Below, in pieces: positions 1 to 7,199 of a stretch of DNA of 12,710 nucleotides. The position numbers were made by a program, and so were the translations under genes. The DNA lies in NCBI GenBank assembly GCA_900546105.1, contig URBP01000063.1, positions 1 through 12,710 on the forward strand, in the 5' to 3' direction. The stretch comes from an uncultured Collinsella sp. (GTDB lineage Bacteria > Actinomycetota > Coriobacteriia > Coriobacteriales > Coriobacteriaceae). The notes under the pieces are model-generated. The model was given only the letters and a program-made list of their open reading frames with translations. It was not told the DNA's origin and searched no databases. Every line of letters starts with the position of its first letter. The first letter of the stretch is position 1.

Positions 1-141
1 TCTCCTTTTTTAATTAAAGATTTTTTTGGAATACATGCTCTTAGCACAGGTTAGCGTCTCAGTAAACTGGGAGGTTGCTTTGGCTAGTTAGAGATATGTG
101 AACGTCCGTTAGACTGAATCTCAGGGTAGAAGGGGCCTCCA
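1..141. other. Upstream region of nadE with edge RBS on minus strand
   Basis: No gene is visible in this 141-bp AT-richer stretch. At the extreme left, the complement of bases 1-11 reads AAAAAAGGAGA, a strong Shine-Dalgarno for a gene starting just outside the window on the minus strand, so nadE is probably divergent from that neighbour. The promoter of nadE should lie here, but no well-spaced -35/-10 pair stands out. The divergent layout is inference from the RBS-like sequence alone. Confidence 0.4.
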
Positions 142-2142
142 GTGTCCAGATCAACAAGGCAATGCTGCGTTTCGGCTAATAAGAACGACGGCTTTCTGCG
201 GGTTGCGGCGGCATCGCCGCAGATTCGCGTCGCCGATGTCGAGGGCAATGTCGAGGTTGCGCTGGCGGCTGTTCGCGATGCTGCCGGGCGTGGCGTTCGC
301 GCGTTGGTGTTGCCCGAGCTTAACCTGACCGGCTATACCGCGGCTGATCTGTTCCATAACCGCACGCTGCTGCATGCCTGTGAGGCTGCTCTGGTGCATA
401 TCCTCGACGAGACTCGTGAGCTGTCGATTGTCTTTACCATCGGTCTTCCCGTTGCGGTTGCCGAGAATATCTACAACTGCGCCGCCGTGTGCTGCGCGGG
501 CGAGCTTTTGGGCCTCACGGCCAAGAAGTATCTGCCCAACTATGGCGAGTTCTACGAGTGCCGCTGGTTTGCTCCGGCGCCCGCAGATCCTGTGTGGGTC
601 GAGTTTGCCGGTCAGGGTCCGGTTCCGCTGGGTTCGGGGCTTGTCTACCGCTGCTGTGATGAAGGCGCCGAGGATATGGTGCTGGGTGTCGAGGTGTGCG
701 AGGACCTGTGGGTGCCGGCACCCCCTTCGACCGAGATGGCGCTTGCCGGTGCGACGGTGATTCTCAACCCGTCGGCCTCGGACGAGATTATCGGTAAGGC
801 AGATTACCGCCGCAGCCTTATCTCCAACCAGAGCGCGCGCCTGTACTGCGCCTATGCCTACGCGGACGCGAGCGAGGGCGAGTCCACGACCGATATGGTC
901 TTTGCGGGCGAGAACCTCGTCTACGAAAACGGATCCAAGCTCGCCGCGACCAAACTGCTTACCTGCGATATGGCCATCGCCGACGTTGATCTTGACCGCC
1001 TGGTTGCCGAGCGCCGTCGCTCGACGACGTGGACGCGCGCGGACGATGCGCCGGAGGCCACGACCGTTGAGTTTTCGTTTGAGGGCGTGCTTGCGAAGGA
1101 TCCTGTTCTTCGCGATGCGCTTGATATCGACCGCGTTTTCCCTCGCGCGCCTTTTGTGCCGGCCGACCACGGTGATCTGGCCGAGCGCTGCGAGACCATC
1201 CTCGACCTGCAGACCGCCGGCCTCAAGACCCGCCTTGCCCATACGGGTACCAAGGCGGCTGTCATCGGTCTTTCGGGCGGCCTGGACTCCACGCTAGCAC
1301 TGCTTGTGACCGTGCGCGCCTTCGATGCACTGGGGCTGCTGCGCACCGGTATCACGGCCGTGTCCATGCCCGGCTTTGGCACGACGCACCGCACCAAGTC
1401 CAATGCCGAGTCGCTTGCTCGCGACCTGGGTGTGAGTTTCCGCGAGGTTTCGATTCATGCGGCCGTGGAGCAGCACTTTAAGGATATCGAGCACGATCCG
1501 GCCGTACAGGACGTGACCTACGAGAACAGCCAGGCGCGCGAGCGTACGCAGATTCTGATGGACCTAGCCAACCAGGCCGGCGGTTTTGTCATCGGTACGG
1601 GCGATCTGTCGGAGCTGGCGCTCGGCTGGGCTACCTATAACGGCGACCACATGAGCATGTACGCCGTCAACGCGAGCGTGCCCAAGACGCTGGTGCGCCA
1701 TCTGGTGCGCTATGCGGCTGATGTCTTTGGCGGGCGTATTGCCGAGGTCTTGCTCGATATCCTCGATACGCCGGTATCTCCCGAGCTTCTGCCGCCCACG
1801 GGCGACGGCGAGATTGCGCAGAAGACTGAGGATTTGGTGGGCCCGTACGAGCTGCACGACTACTTCCTCTACTACCTGCTACGTTTTGGCTTTGAGCCGG
1901 GCAAGATCTACCGCATGGCGCTCAAGAGCTTCGAGGGCGTCTACGACGCCAAGACCGTCCACACGTGGCTGCGTACGTTCTACCGCCGCTTCTTTGCCCA
2001 GCAGTTTAAGCGAAGCTGCCTGCCCGACGGTCCCAAGGTGGGCTCGGTGACGCTCAGCCCGCGTGGCGATTGGCGTATGCCGAGTGACGCCAGCTCGCGT
2101 CTGTGGCTTGCGCAGATCGATGCGCTCAATCCGATTGACTAA
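142..2142 (+). CDS. nadE: Glutamine-dependent NAD(+) synthetase
   Basis: This enzyme makes NAD from nicotinic acid adenine dinucleotide, ATP and glutamine, the last step of cytoplasmic NAD synthesis. The 666 residues show the two-domain form. An N-terminal nitrilase-type glutaminase (about residues 18-300) has the Glu-Lys-Cys triad at E59 (LVLPEL), K128 (AKKYLPNY) and C186 (GVEVCEDLW). A C-terminal ATP-pyrophosphatase synthetase domain has the SGGLDS loop at 378-383. The length matches the long glutamine-dependent class, so no separate ammonia channel partner is needed. The start is a GTG with GAAGGGG six bases upstream; it is the only plausible in-frame start before the conserved DGFLRVAAASPQIRV stretch. 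That leaves about 15 unconserved leading residues, so the extreme N-terminus is uncertain. It is followed by a terminator at 2211-2242. Confidence 0.95.
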   Translation: MSRSTRQCCVSANKNDGFLRVAAASPQIRVADVEGNVEVALAAVRDAAGRGVRALVLPELNLTGYTAADLFHNRTLLHACEAALVHILDETRELSIVFTIGLPVAVAENIYNCAAVCCAGELLGLTAKKYLPNYGEFYECRWFAPAPADPVWVEFAGQGPVPLGSGLVYRCCDEGAEDMVLGVEVCEDLWVPAPPSTEMALAGATVILNPSASDEIIGKADYRRSLISNQSARLYCAYAYADASEGESTTDMVFAGENLVYENGSKLAATKLLTCDMAIADVDLDRLVAERRRSTTWTRADDAPEATTVEFSFEGVLAKDPVLRDALDIDRVFPRAPFVPADHGDLAERCETILDLQTAGLKTRLAHTGTKAAVIGLSGGLDSTLALLVTVRAFDALGLLRTGITAVSMPGFGTTHRTKSNAESLARDLGVSFREVSIHAAVEQHFKDIEHDPAVQDVTYENSQARERTQILMDLANQAGGFVIGTGDLSELALGWATYNGDHMSMYAVNASVPKTLVRHLVRYAADVFGGRIAEVLLDILDTPVSPELLPPTGDGEIAQKTEDLVGPYELHDYFLYYLLRFGFEPGKIYRMALKSFEGVYDAKTVHTWLRTFYRRFFAQQFKRSCLPDGPKVGSVTLSPRGDWRMPSDASSRLWLAQIDALNPID

Positions 2143-2210
2143 GGTTGGCTAAATTGAACCAGTACGGGGGTTGTAAGCGTTACACTTTTGCAATCTGATG
2201 GCCCGTATCG

Positions 2211-2242
2211 CGCGGCGCTCTTGTCGGAGCGCCGCGTTTTTT
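2211..2242 (+). terminator. Strong intrinsic terminator after nadE, just before the aminotransferase
   Basis: CGCGGCGCTC (2211-2220) pairs perfectly with GAGCGCCGCG (2227-2236) around a six-base loop, followed by six T. It lies 68 nt after the nadE stop and only 18 nt before the start codon of the aminotransferase. It should end nadE transcripts. Because no room is left for a promoter after it, it may also act as a leader attenuator for the aminotransferase. Confidence 0.85.
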
Positions 2243-2260
2243 ATATCGAAAGGTGGCACC

Positions 2261-3424
2261 ATGCAGGCATCGCAGCGTCTCGACCGCTTTGGCGCGGAGG
2301 TCTTCGCCTCGCTCAACAACAAGCTTCTTGCGCTTAAGGCCCAGGGCAAGACCATTTACAACATGAGCGTGGGCACGCCCGACTTTAAGCCGTACGACCA
2401 CGTGGTCGAGGCGCTCACGCAGGCGGCCCAGGACCCCGAGATGTGGAAGTACGCCCTGCGCGACCTGCCCGAGCTCAAGCAGGCCGTGTGCGATTACTAT
2501 GAGCGTCGCTTTGGCGTTTCGGGCATTACGCCGTCCATGGTGCAGTCGTGCAACGGCACGCAGGAGGGCGTGGGCCATTTGGGCCTGGCCCTGCTCGATC
2601 CTGGTGACACCATCCTGGTTCCCGATCCGTGCTACCCGGTCTTTGAGGCGGGTGCCAAGATCGCCGATGCCAAGCTCGAGTACTATCCGTTGGTCGCCGA
2701 GCATAATTACCTGCCCTATGTGGCGGGTATCGATCCTGAGGTTGCCGATCGTGCCAAGTATATGATCGTGTCGCTGCCCGCGAACCCGGTCGGCTCGGTG
2801 GGCACGCCCGAGGTCTACGAGGAGATTATCGCCTTTGCTCGCGAGCACGACCTGCTCATCGTCCATGACAACGCGTACTCCGACATCGTGTTCGACGGCG
2901 AGCCGGGCGGAAGCTTTTTGCAGTATCCCGGCGCGCTCGAGGTGGGCGTTGAGTTCTTTTCGCTCTCTAAGTCGTTTAACGTCACCGGCGCGCGCATCGG
3001 CTTTTTGGTCGGTCGCGAGGATGTGGTCTCGGCTTTTGCCAAGCTGCGCGGCCAGATCGACTTCGGTATGTTCTTCCCGATCCAGAAGGCTGCCATCGCG
3101 TGCCTCAACGGTCCGCGCGATGAGGTCGAGGCGCAGCGTCTGAAGTACCAGGTGCGCCGCGATGCCCTGTGCGACGGTCTTGAGGGCTTGGGCTGGGAGC
3201 GTCCCAACGCGCATGGCTCCATGTTTGTGTGGGCCAAGCTTCCCGGTGGTCGCACCGATTCCATGGCGTTTTGCGAGGAGCTCATGGAGAAGGCCGGCGT
3301 TGTGGTGACGCCGGGCGCGAGCTTTGGTCCTTCGGGCGAGGGACACGTGCGCATGGCGCTGGTCCTGCCGCCCGATCAGATCGCTTTGGCTGTCGAGGCC
3401 ATTCGCGAGGCGGGCCTGTATTAG
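2261..3424 (+). CDS. Class I/II PLP-dependent aminotransferase, LL-DAP aminotransferase-like
   Basis: This is a 387-residue fold-type I aminotransferase. PLP-site residues are recognisable: N175 (SLPANP), D203 and Y206 (VHDNAYSD), the Schiff-base lysine K237 in FSLSKSFNVTGARIGF, and a C-terminal substrate-carboxylate arginine in GHVRMAL. The SLSKxxNxTGxRIGF block is typical of the LL-diaminopimelate aminotransferase / N-acetyl-DAP aminotransferase (PatA/DapX) branch. Since dapH and a probable dapL are in the same window, it may supply the transamination step from N-acetyl-2-amino-6-oxopimelate. Alanine or aspartate transamination is equally possible from sequence alone. The ATG at 2261 is chosen because AAAGGTGG lies just upstream; an in-frame ATG at 2198 would put the terminator hairpin inside the gene. 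It is probably monocistronic. Confidence 0.88.
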   Translation: MQASQRLDRFGAEVFASLNNKLLALKAQGKTIYNMSVGTPDFKPYDHVVEALTQAAQDPEMWKYALRDLPELKQAVCDYYERRFGVSGITPSMVQSCNGTQEGVGHLGLALLDPGDTILVPDPCYPVFEAGAKIADAKLEYYPLVAEHNYLPYVAGIDPEVADRAKYMIVSLPANPVGSVGTPEVYEEIIAFAREHDLLIVHDNAYSDIVFDGEPGGSFLQYPGALEVGVEFFSLSKSFNVTGARIGFLVGREDVVSAFAKLRGQIDFGMFFPIQKAAIACLNGPRDEVEAQRLKYQVRRDALCDGLEGLGWERPNAHGSMFVWAKLPGGRTDSMAFCEELMEKAGVVVTPGASFGPSGEGHVRMALVLPPDQIALAVEAIREAGLY

Positions 3425-3626
3425 AAACCTATTTCGGTGCGTCAATAGCTCGAAACCGATTTCGTGCAGTTATTTTACGAATCCTGCAAATAATTTCGGT
3501 AAACGGTCGATATTTGGCTGCGAATAGGAGCATAATCAAAGTCCCGATTGGATATATTGGGATTACGACAAGCCGCTCGGGGTCGTTCCCGGGCGGTTTG
3601 TTTGTGGAGCGAGATGGGAGTTTCTA
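3425..3626 (+). promoter_or_regulatory. ldh leader and promoter region
   Basis: This 202-nt AT-richer gap separates the aminotransferase and ldh. A TATATT at 3553-3558 is a possible -10 box, but no good -35 is paired with it. The octamer ATTTCGGT occurs at 3431-3438 and 3493-3500, and CGAAACCGATTTCG, a 5-bp inverted repeat holding the related ACCGAT, lies at 3451-3464. These could be operator sites of a redox or carbon regulator. I do not see a convincing Rex palindrome. A long hairpin (3569-3600) is listed separately. Confidence 0.35.
3569..3606 (+). terminator. Hairpin with T-rich tail before ldh
   Basis: CAAGCCGCTCGGG (3569-3581) pairs with CCCGGGCGGTTTG (3588-3600) over 13 bp with two G-T wobbles and a six-base loop, followed by TTTGTGG. 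The tail is weak for an intrinsic terminator. It lies 26 nt before the ldh ATG, so it is either the late terminator of the aminotransferase transcript or a structured leader/attenuator of ldh. Confidence 0.45.
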
Positions 3627-4577
3627 ATGGTTAATGAGAAGAAGGTCGCTATTGTCGGCTGCGGTTTCGTCGGCTCGTCTTCGGCGTTTGCGTTGATGCA
3701 GAGTGGTCTGTTCTCCGAGATGGTCCTCATCGACGTGGACAAGAACCGCGCCGAGGGTGAGGCCCTGGATATCGCGCACGGTATGACGTTTGCCGAGCCG
3801 ATGAAGATCTACGCCGGCGATTATTCCGATGTCGCCGACGCTGCCATGATCGTCGTCACCGCTGGCGCTGCCCAGAAGCCCGGTGAGACCCGCCTGGACC
3901 TGGTCAACAAGAACGTCAGCATCTTTAAGTCCATTATTCCCGAGATTAAGAAGTCTGGCTTCGACGGCATTCTACTCATCGTCTCCAACCCGGTCGACGT
4001 TCTGACCTACGCCGCCATCAAGATGTCCGGCCTGCCCGAGGGTCACGTCATCGGTTCGGGCACTGTACTCGACACCGGCCGTCTGCAGCAGATGCTTGGT
4101 GCCCACGTCGAGGTTGACCCGCGCGATGTCCAGGCCTATGTCATGGGTGAGCACGGCGACTCCGAGTTTGTCGCTTGGTCCAGCGCTCAGGTTGCCGGCG
4201 TGCCGCTGAACACCTTCTGCGAGCTTCACGGCCATCTGGAGCATGAGGCTGCCGAGAAGCGCATCGCCGAGGACGTCAAGAACTCCGCTTACACCATCAT
4301 TGAGAAGAAGCACGCCACCTACTACGGTGTCGCCATGGCCGTCAAGCGCATCTGCACCGCTGTCATGCGCGATGAGCAGACCGTTCTGCCCGTCTCCTCG
4401 CTCATGGTGGGCGAGTATGGCCTGTCCGACCTTGCCATCTCCATGCCGACCGTCGTTGGCCGTGACGGCGTTGTCTGCCGCGTTCCCGTGCCGCTGAACG
4501 ATGACGAGCAGCATGAGCTTACCGCCTCCGCCAAGGCCCTCAAGGACATCATCGACAGCGTCGACTTCTCCTGCTAA
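3627..4577 (+). CDS. ldh: L-lactate dehydrogenase
   Basis: This NAD-dependent enzyme reduces pyruvate to L-lactate and regenerates NAD+ in fermentation. The 316-residue protein has the Rossmann motif GCGFVGSS (11-18), the NAD-ribose acidic residue D36, the mobile loop QKPGETR with Q83 and R89, SNPVD (120-124), the Asp/Arg pair D149 and R152, and the catalytic H176 in GEHGDSE. A glutamine rather than arginine at position 83 of the substrate loop favours lactate over malate dehydrogenase. The ATG follows GGGAG with a six-base gap. The gene is flanked by a leader hairpin and a strong terminator, so it is probably a single-gene unit. Whether it is allosterically activated cannot be read here. Confidence 0.95.
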   Translation: MVNEKKVAIVGCGFVGSSSAFALMQSGLFSEMVLIDVDKNRAEGEALDIAHGMTFAEPMKIYAGDYSDVADAAMIVVTAGAAQKPGETRLDLVNKNVSIFKSIIPEIKKSGFDGILLIVSNPVDVLTYAAIKMSGLPEGHVIGSGTVLDTGRLQQMLGAHVEVDPRDVQAYVMGEHGDSEFVAWSSAQVAGVPLNTFCELHGHLEHEAAEKRIAEDVKNSAYTIIEKKHATYYGVAMAVKRICTAVMRDEQTVLPVSSLMVGEYGLSDLAISMPTVVGRDGVVCRVPVPLNDDEQHELTASAKALKDIIDSVDFSC

Positions 4578-4608
4578 ATCGAGCTCGCCAGAGCGAAAAG
4601 CTACAATG

Positions 4609-4644
4609 AAGGCGTCCGGGTCCACACGGCCCGGGCGCCTTTTT
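4609..4644 (+). terminator. Intrinsic terminator of ldh
   Basis: AAGGCGTCCGGG (4609-4620) pairs with CCCGGGCGCCTT (4630-4641), 12 bp with one wobble and a nine-base loop, ending in five T. It begins 31 nt after the ldh stop. A TACAAT at 4602-4607 precedes it directly. If that is a -10 box, its transcripts would start inside the stem and escape termination into the next gene; this last point is speculative. Confidence 0.85.
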
Positions 4645-4674
4645 GGTGCAAAGCAACCTGACCCCAACGCACCA
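4643..4674. repeat. 32-bp direct repeat, copy 1
   Basis: This copy matches 30 of 32 bases at 5869-5900. It begins with TTGGTGCAAAGCAACC and ends in GCACCA, with a TGGTGC/GCACCA inverted pair forming a 6-bp stem. It lies between the ldh terminator and the DUF2974 gene. The pattern resembles a dispersed, hairpin-forming intergenic (REP-like) repeat. Two copies in one window support that, but the genome copy number is unknown. Confidence 0.7.
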
Positions 4675-4704
4675 TCCCAATGCGCCATTGTTGATGGGAG
4701 AGCC

Positions 4705-5865
4705 ATGTCGGATTCGCCTAATTTTTTGACCTATGCCCAGACGGCGTTTGATCCGTTTGAGGAACGGCCGTTCTGCGCGGTGGATAGCCTGGTCTTTGCG
4801 TGGTTGTCCTATTTGCGTTTGCCGGGTGATATGGCGGAGCTGACGAACTGGCAGGGCCTAGACGTACGCGAGCTGCTGCGTGCCGAGTGCTACCGGGACA
4901 TGATTGGCGACCTGTGGGATCCGGAGGGGAGCAGGGCCTTGTTGGAGGCCGTGGCAGCAAGCCCTCGCTACCGTGGCGTTCGTGTTTGCGGCTATCGTAC
5001 CGTGAGTGATGCCGAGACGACGGAACAATTTGCGGCTATGACGTTCCGATTTCCGGCGGGGTTTAGTTATCTTTCCTTCCGGGGGACCGACAGCACGATT
5101 GTGGGCTGGAAAGAGGACTTTAACATGGCGTTCCGGTGTCCCGTGCCGGCCCAGGAATCTGCGGCGCGTTATGTGGACGAGGCGGCGGATGCGATTGACG
5201 GGCCGCTTTTGTGCGGAGGTCATTCCAAGGGCGGAAACCTTGCGGTGTACGGTGCGGCGATGTGCTCCGACGTCGCCCGTGAGCGAATCGAACGGGTGTA
5301 TTCCCATGATGGTCCGGGCTTCGTCGAGGAGTTTCTGAACGGCAACGCCTTTGCCGATCTTTCCGGTCGAATCGACAAGACGCTACCTCGGTCGTCGATC
5401 TTTGGCATGATGTTCGAGACACAGGAGGACTATGCCATCGTTGAGAGCACCGAGTTCAGCCTGCTGCAGCATAATCCCTTTAGCTGGGTGGTTGATGGTC
5501 GCGACTTCGTGTACTGTGAGCGCCTGTCCGCCGGTGCTCGATACGTTGATGGCTCTATTCGCGAGATGCTGCTTGCAGTGTCGCCTAGCGAGCGCGAGCG
5601 TTTTGTAGATGCGTTGTTCTCCGTGTTTGAGGCTACGGGTGCTGAGCGGTTTGCGGATATCGCTGGGAATCTGCGCGAGAGCCTGCCCGTGATGCTCCAG
5701 GCTGCGCAAGGCTTTGGCAAGGATACGCGACGCTTTGTCTCGCAGACCATCGTGGCAATCCTTAAATGCGCGCTGTTGCCCAAGCGCCCCGAGCCCAGCG
5801 TACCCACGAGCGGCAAGAGCTTTGCCGAGCAGCTCGAGGCATGGCAGTCCGAGCTCCTGCGCTAG
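4705..5865 (+). CDS. DUF2974 / Mbeg1-like alpha/beta-hydrolase family protein
   Basis: This 386-residue protein carries a lipase-like alpha/beta-hydrolase core. A strand with FRGTDS (125-130) resembles the oxyanion-hole segment of class 3 lipases. The nucleophile elbow GGHSKGGN places the putative catalytic serine at S174, and HDGPGF around residue 201 follows the next strand, as in the DUF2974 family. No signal peptide or clear membrane segment is seen, so it is probably cytoplasmic. Substrate and pathway are unknown. The ATG at 4705 is chosen because GGGAG lies four bases upstream; the frame stays open upstream into ldh and across the terminator, which argues against an earlier start. The gene is bracketed by the two copies of a 32-bp direct repeat, and its codon use looks less strict than that of ldh. 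Confidence 0.8.
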   Translation: MSDSPNFLTYAQTAFDPFEERPFCAVDSLVFAWLSYLRLPGDMAELTNWQGLDVRELLRAECYRDMIGDLWDPEGSRALLEAVAASPRYRGVRVCGYRTVSDAETTEQFAAMTFRFPAGFSYLSFRGTDSTIVGWKEDFNMAFRCPVPAQESAARYVDEAADAIDGPLLCGGHSKGGNLAVYGAAMCSDVARERIERVYSHDGPGFVEEFLNGNAFADLSGRIDKTLPRSSIFGMMFETQEDYAIVESTEFSLLQHNPFSWVVDGRDFVYCERLSAGARYVDGSIREMLLAVSPSERERFVDALFSVFEATGAERFADIAGNLRESLPVMLQAAQGFGKDTRRFVSQTIVAILKCALLPKRPEPSVPTSGKSFAEQLEAWQSELLR

Positions 5866-5868
5866 CCA

Positions 5869-5900
5869 TTGGTGCAAAGCAACCTGACCCCGATGCACCA
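5869..5900. repeat. 32-bp direct repeat, copy 2
   Basis: This is the second copy of the element at 4643-4674, with two base changes. Here the ends form a perfect 8-bp inverted repeat, TTGGTGCA (5869-5876) with TGCACCAA (5894-5901), around a 17-base loop that keeps AAGCAACCTGACCCC. It starts three bases after the stop of the DUF2974 gene. It could serve as a weak 3' hairpin of that gene, but no T-run follows. Confidence 0.7.
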
Positions 5901-5932
5901 ATCTTCGATGCGTCTGGGGCGGGATCGACCGC

Positions 5933-5938
5933 TATACT
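5933..5938 (+). promoter_or_regulatory. Possible -10 box for the nucleoid-associated protein gene
   Basis: TATACT matches the TATAAT consensus at five of six positions and lies 38 nt before the likely start codon. No good -35 hexamer is seen 16-18 nt upstream, so the call is weak. Confidence 0.35.
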
Positions 5939-5976
5939 GGTTCGTGCCGAAATCGATCTAGAACGGAATGCCGTAT

Positions 5977-6981
5977 ATGAAAATCAATCACGCGATTCTG
6001 CATATCCTGGACTTTGACTCTGCCGTCAACGTCATGAGCCAGCGCGAGCTCGATATCGAGAGCCGTACCGTGCGCAACTTCGTGACCACGCATCTGCGCC
6101 GCGCACGTACCTCGGCCGACAATAAACGCGCCACGTTTGCCGAGAACTCTGCGTTTGGCGGCGAGCTCAAGGGCTATTTCTTTGGCGAGCGCGAGTTCGT
6201 GGACCTGTCGCAGCAGATTGCGGAGTTCATCTCTTCCGAACTCACCAAGGCCGAGAAAGCCGAGTCGACTGACGTGCTCGTGGCCGATTTTGACGACGAT
6301 GAGGATGCCCGCTGGTTTGCCGTGATGCTGCTGGGCTCCAAGCAGGCTTTTATGCACGAGGTGGGCCGCGAGGAGGGGGAGGTGCGCAACGACATCGCGC
6401 GCCACTACGCCATTCTGCCGAACCCCTCGCAAAAGGTGCCGAGCTATGCCATCGTGCGCGCGAGCACCATGGAGATCGGCTATGTGGACAAGAAGCGCAA
6501 GATTGCCGGCGAGGACCGTATGCTTATCCCCGATGGCCTGCTGCAGTGCGACACGGGCGTATCGGGCAAGGAGGTCATCGACACCGTGACGCGTGTGGTC
6601 GAGGAAGTCGCCGAGGAGCACGGCGCCAACACGGCCGTGGCGCTCGCCAAGGTTAAGGCCGCTGTGGCCGAGAAGGTCGAGGATGACGAGGAGCTTCCGC
6701 CCTGGGATATCGTCGATGAGGTCTTTGAGGACGAGCCGGTCATCAAGGAAAGTGTGCGCGCGGCACTGACCGAGGAGAAGGTACCTGAGCGTGTGCCCGT
6801 GGAGCGCAAGCAGGTCGAACGCGCGGCGGTACGCAATCATAAGATTCGTACCGACACGGGTATCGAGATCAGCTTTCCGGCCGAGATGGGTTCGAACTCC
6901 GAGTACATCGAGTTTGTCAACGAACCCAACGGCCTCATCTCCATCGAGCTCAAGAATATCGGCAGCATCGAGAATCGATAA
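5977..6981 (+). CDS. 37-kDa nucleoid-associated protein (NdpA/YejK family)
   Basis: This 334-residue protein resembles the bacterial NA37 family (E. coli YejK/NdpA), whose members associate with the nucleoid; their molecular role is poorly defined. The typical opening KINHAILHILDF is present, as is the family-like ending of about residues 290-334 (GIEISFPAEM then LISIELKNIG). The middle is rich in Glu, Lys and Asp, and no membrane segments are visible. Two starts are possible: ATG at 5968 has GGA touching it, which is too close to work, while ATG at 5977 has ACGGA at a nine-base distance and matches the family start, so I use 5977. It ends in front of a strong terminator and faces the convergent dap operon. 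Confidence 0.85.
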   Translation: MKINHAILHILDFDSAVNVMSQRELDIESRTVRNFVTTHLRRARTSADNKRATFAENSAFGGELKGYFFGEREFVDLSQQIAEFISSELTKAEKAESTDVLVADFDDDEDARWFAVMLLGSKQAFMHEVGREEGEVRNDIARHYAILPNPSQKVPSYAIVRASTMEIGYVDKKRKIAGEDRMLIPDGLLQCDTGVSGKEVIDTVTRVVEEVAEEHGANTAVALAKVKAAVAEKVEDDEELPPWDIVDEVFEDEPVIKESVRAALTEEKVPERVPVERKQVERAAVRNHKIRTDTGIEISFPAEMGSNSEYIEFVNEPNGLISIELKNIGSIENR

Positions 6982-7009
6982 GTTGCGTTACGCCTGCAGC
7001 GAGAAAGCG

Positions 7010-7045
7010 AAGGCCGAAGCCTCGGATGAGGGCTTCGGCCTTTTT
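7010..7045 (+). terminator. Intrinsic terminator of the nucleoid-associated protein gene
   Basis: AAGGCCGAAGCC (7010-7021) pairs perfectly with GGCTTCGGCCTT (7031-7042) around a nine-base loop, and the T-run spans 7041-7045. It lies 29 nt after the stop codon. Confidence 0.92.
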
Positions 7046-7087
7046 ACTTGGGGCTTAATTACGCTACTGGTTGAGCATAGGTCAGCG

Positions 7088-7187
7088 AAAACGCCCCAGA
7101 GCGAGCAAGGTGACGTGAAAGAGGAGGGCATTGACCTTTTGGTCATGCCCGACGATTGAACGTCAGATTGCCGCTCTGGGGCGTTTG
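7088..7187. repeat. 100-bp self-complementary hairpin element (MITE-like or terminator/ncRNA)
   Basis: AAACGCCCCAGAGCG (7089-7103) is perfectly inverted at 7172-7186. Inside, pairing continues: GCAA/TTGC, TGACGT (7111-7116) with ACGTCA (7160-7165), and a central stem GGGCA-TGACC / GGTCA-TGCCC with a TTTT loop (7137-7140). About 35 base pairs form one near-continuous hairpin. The pentamer CAGCG flanks it on both sides (7083-7087 and 7188-7192), which could be a target-site duplication. Read on the minus strand the hairpin ends in TTTTCG, so it could also terminate the dap operon. No coding potential is seen in it. Confidence 0.7.
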
Positions 7188-7199
7188 CAGCGTCGAGCC

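Noticed and set aside
2180..3445. A 421-codon open frame on the minus strand opposite the aminotransferase.
   Set aside because: It mirrors the codon structure of a clear plus-strand enzyme in GC-rich DNA, has a low-complexity His/Arg/Leu-rich product, and shows no recognisable domain.
3425..3560. A Rex (redox) operator upstream of ldh.
   Set aside because: No TTGTGA-N6-TCACAA-like palindrome is present; the repeats that are present have another sequence.
5932..6840. A 302-codon minus-strand open frame opposite the nucleoid-associated protein gene.
   Set aside because: It is an antisense shadow; the plus-strand protein has a clear family signature and terminator.
7114..7159. A short peptide frame starting GTG within the 100-bp hairpin.
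   Set aside because: It is only about 14 codons, has no ribosome-binding site of its own, and the sequence is explained by the inverted-repeat structure.
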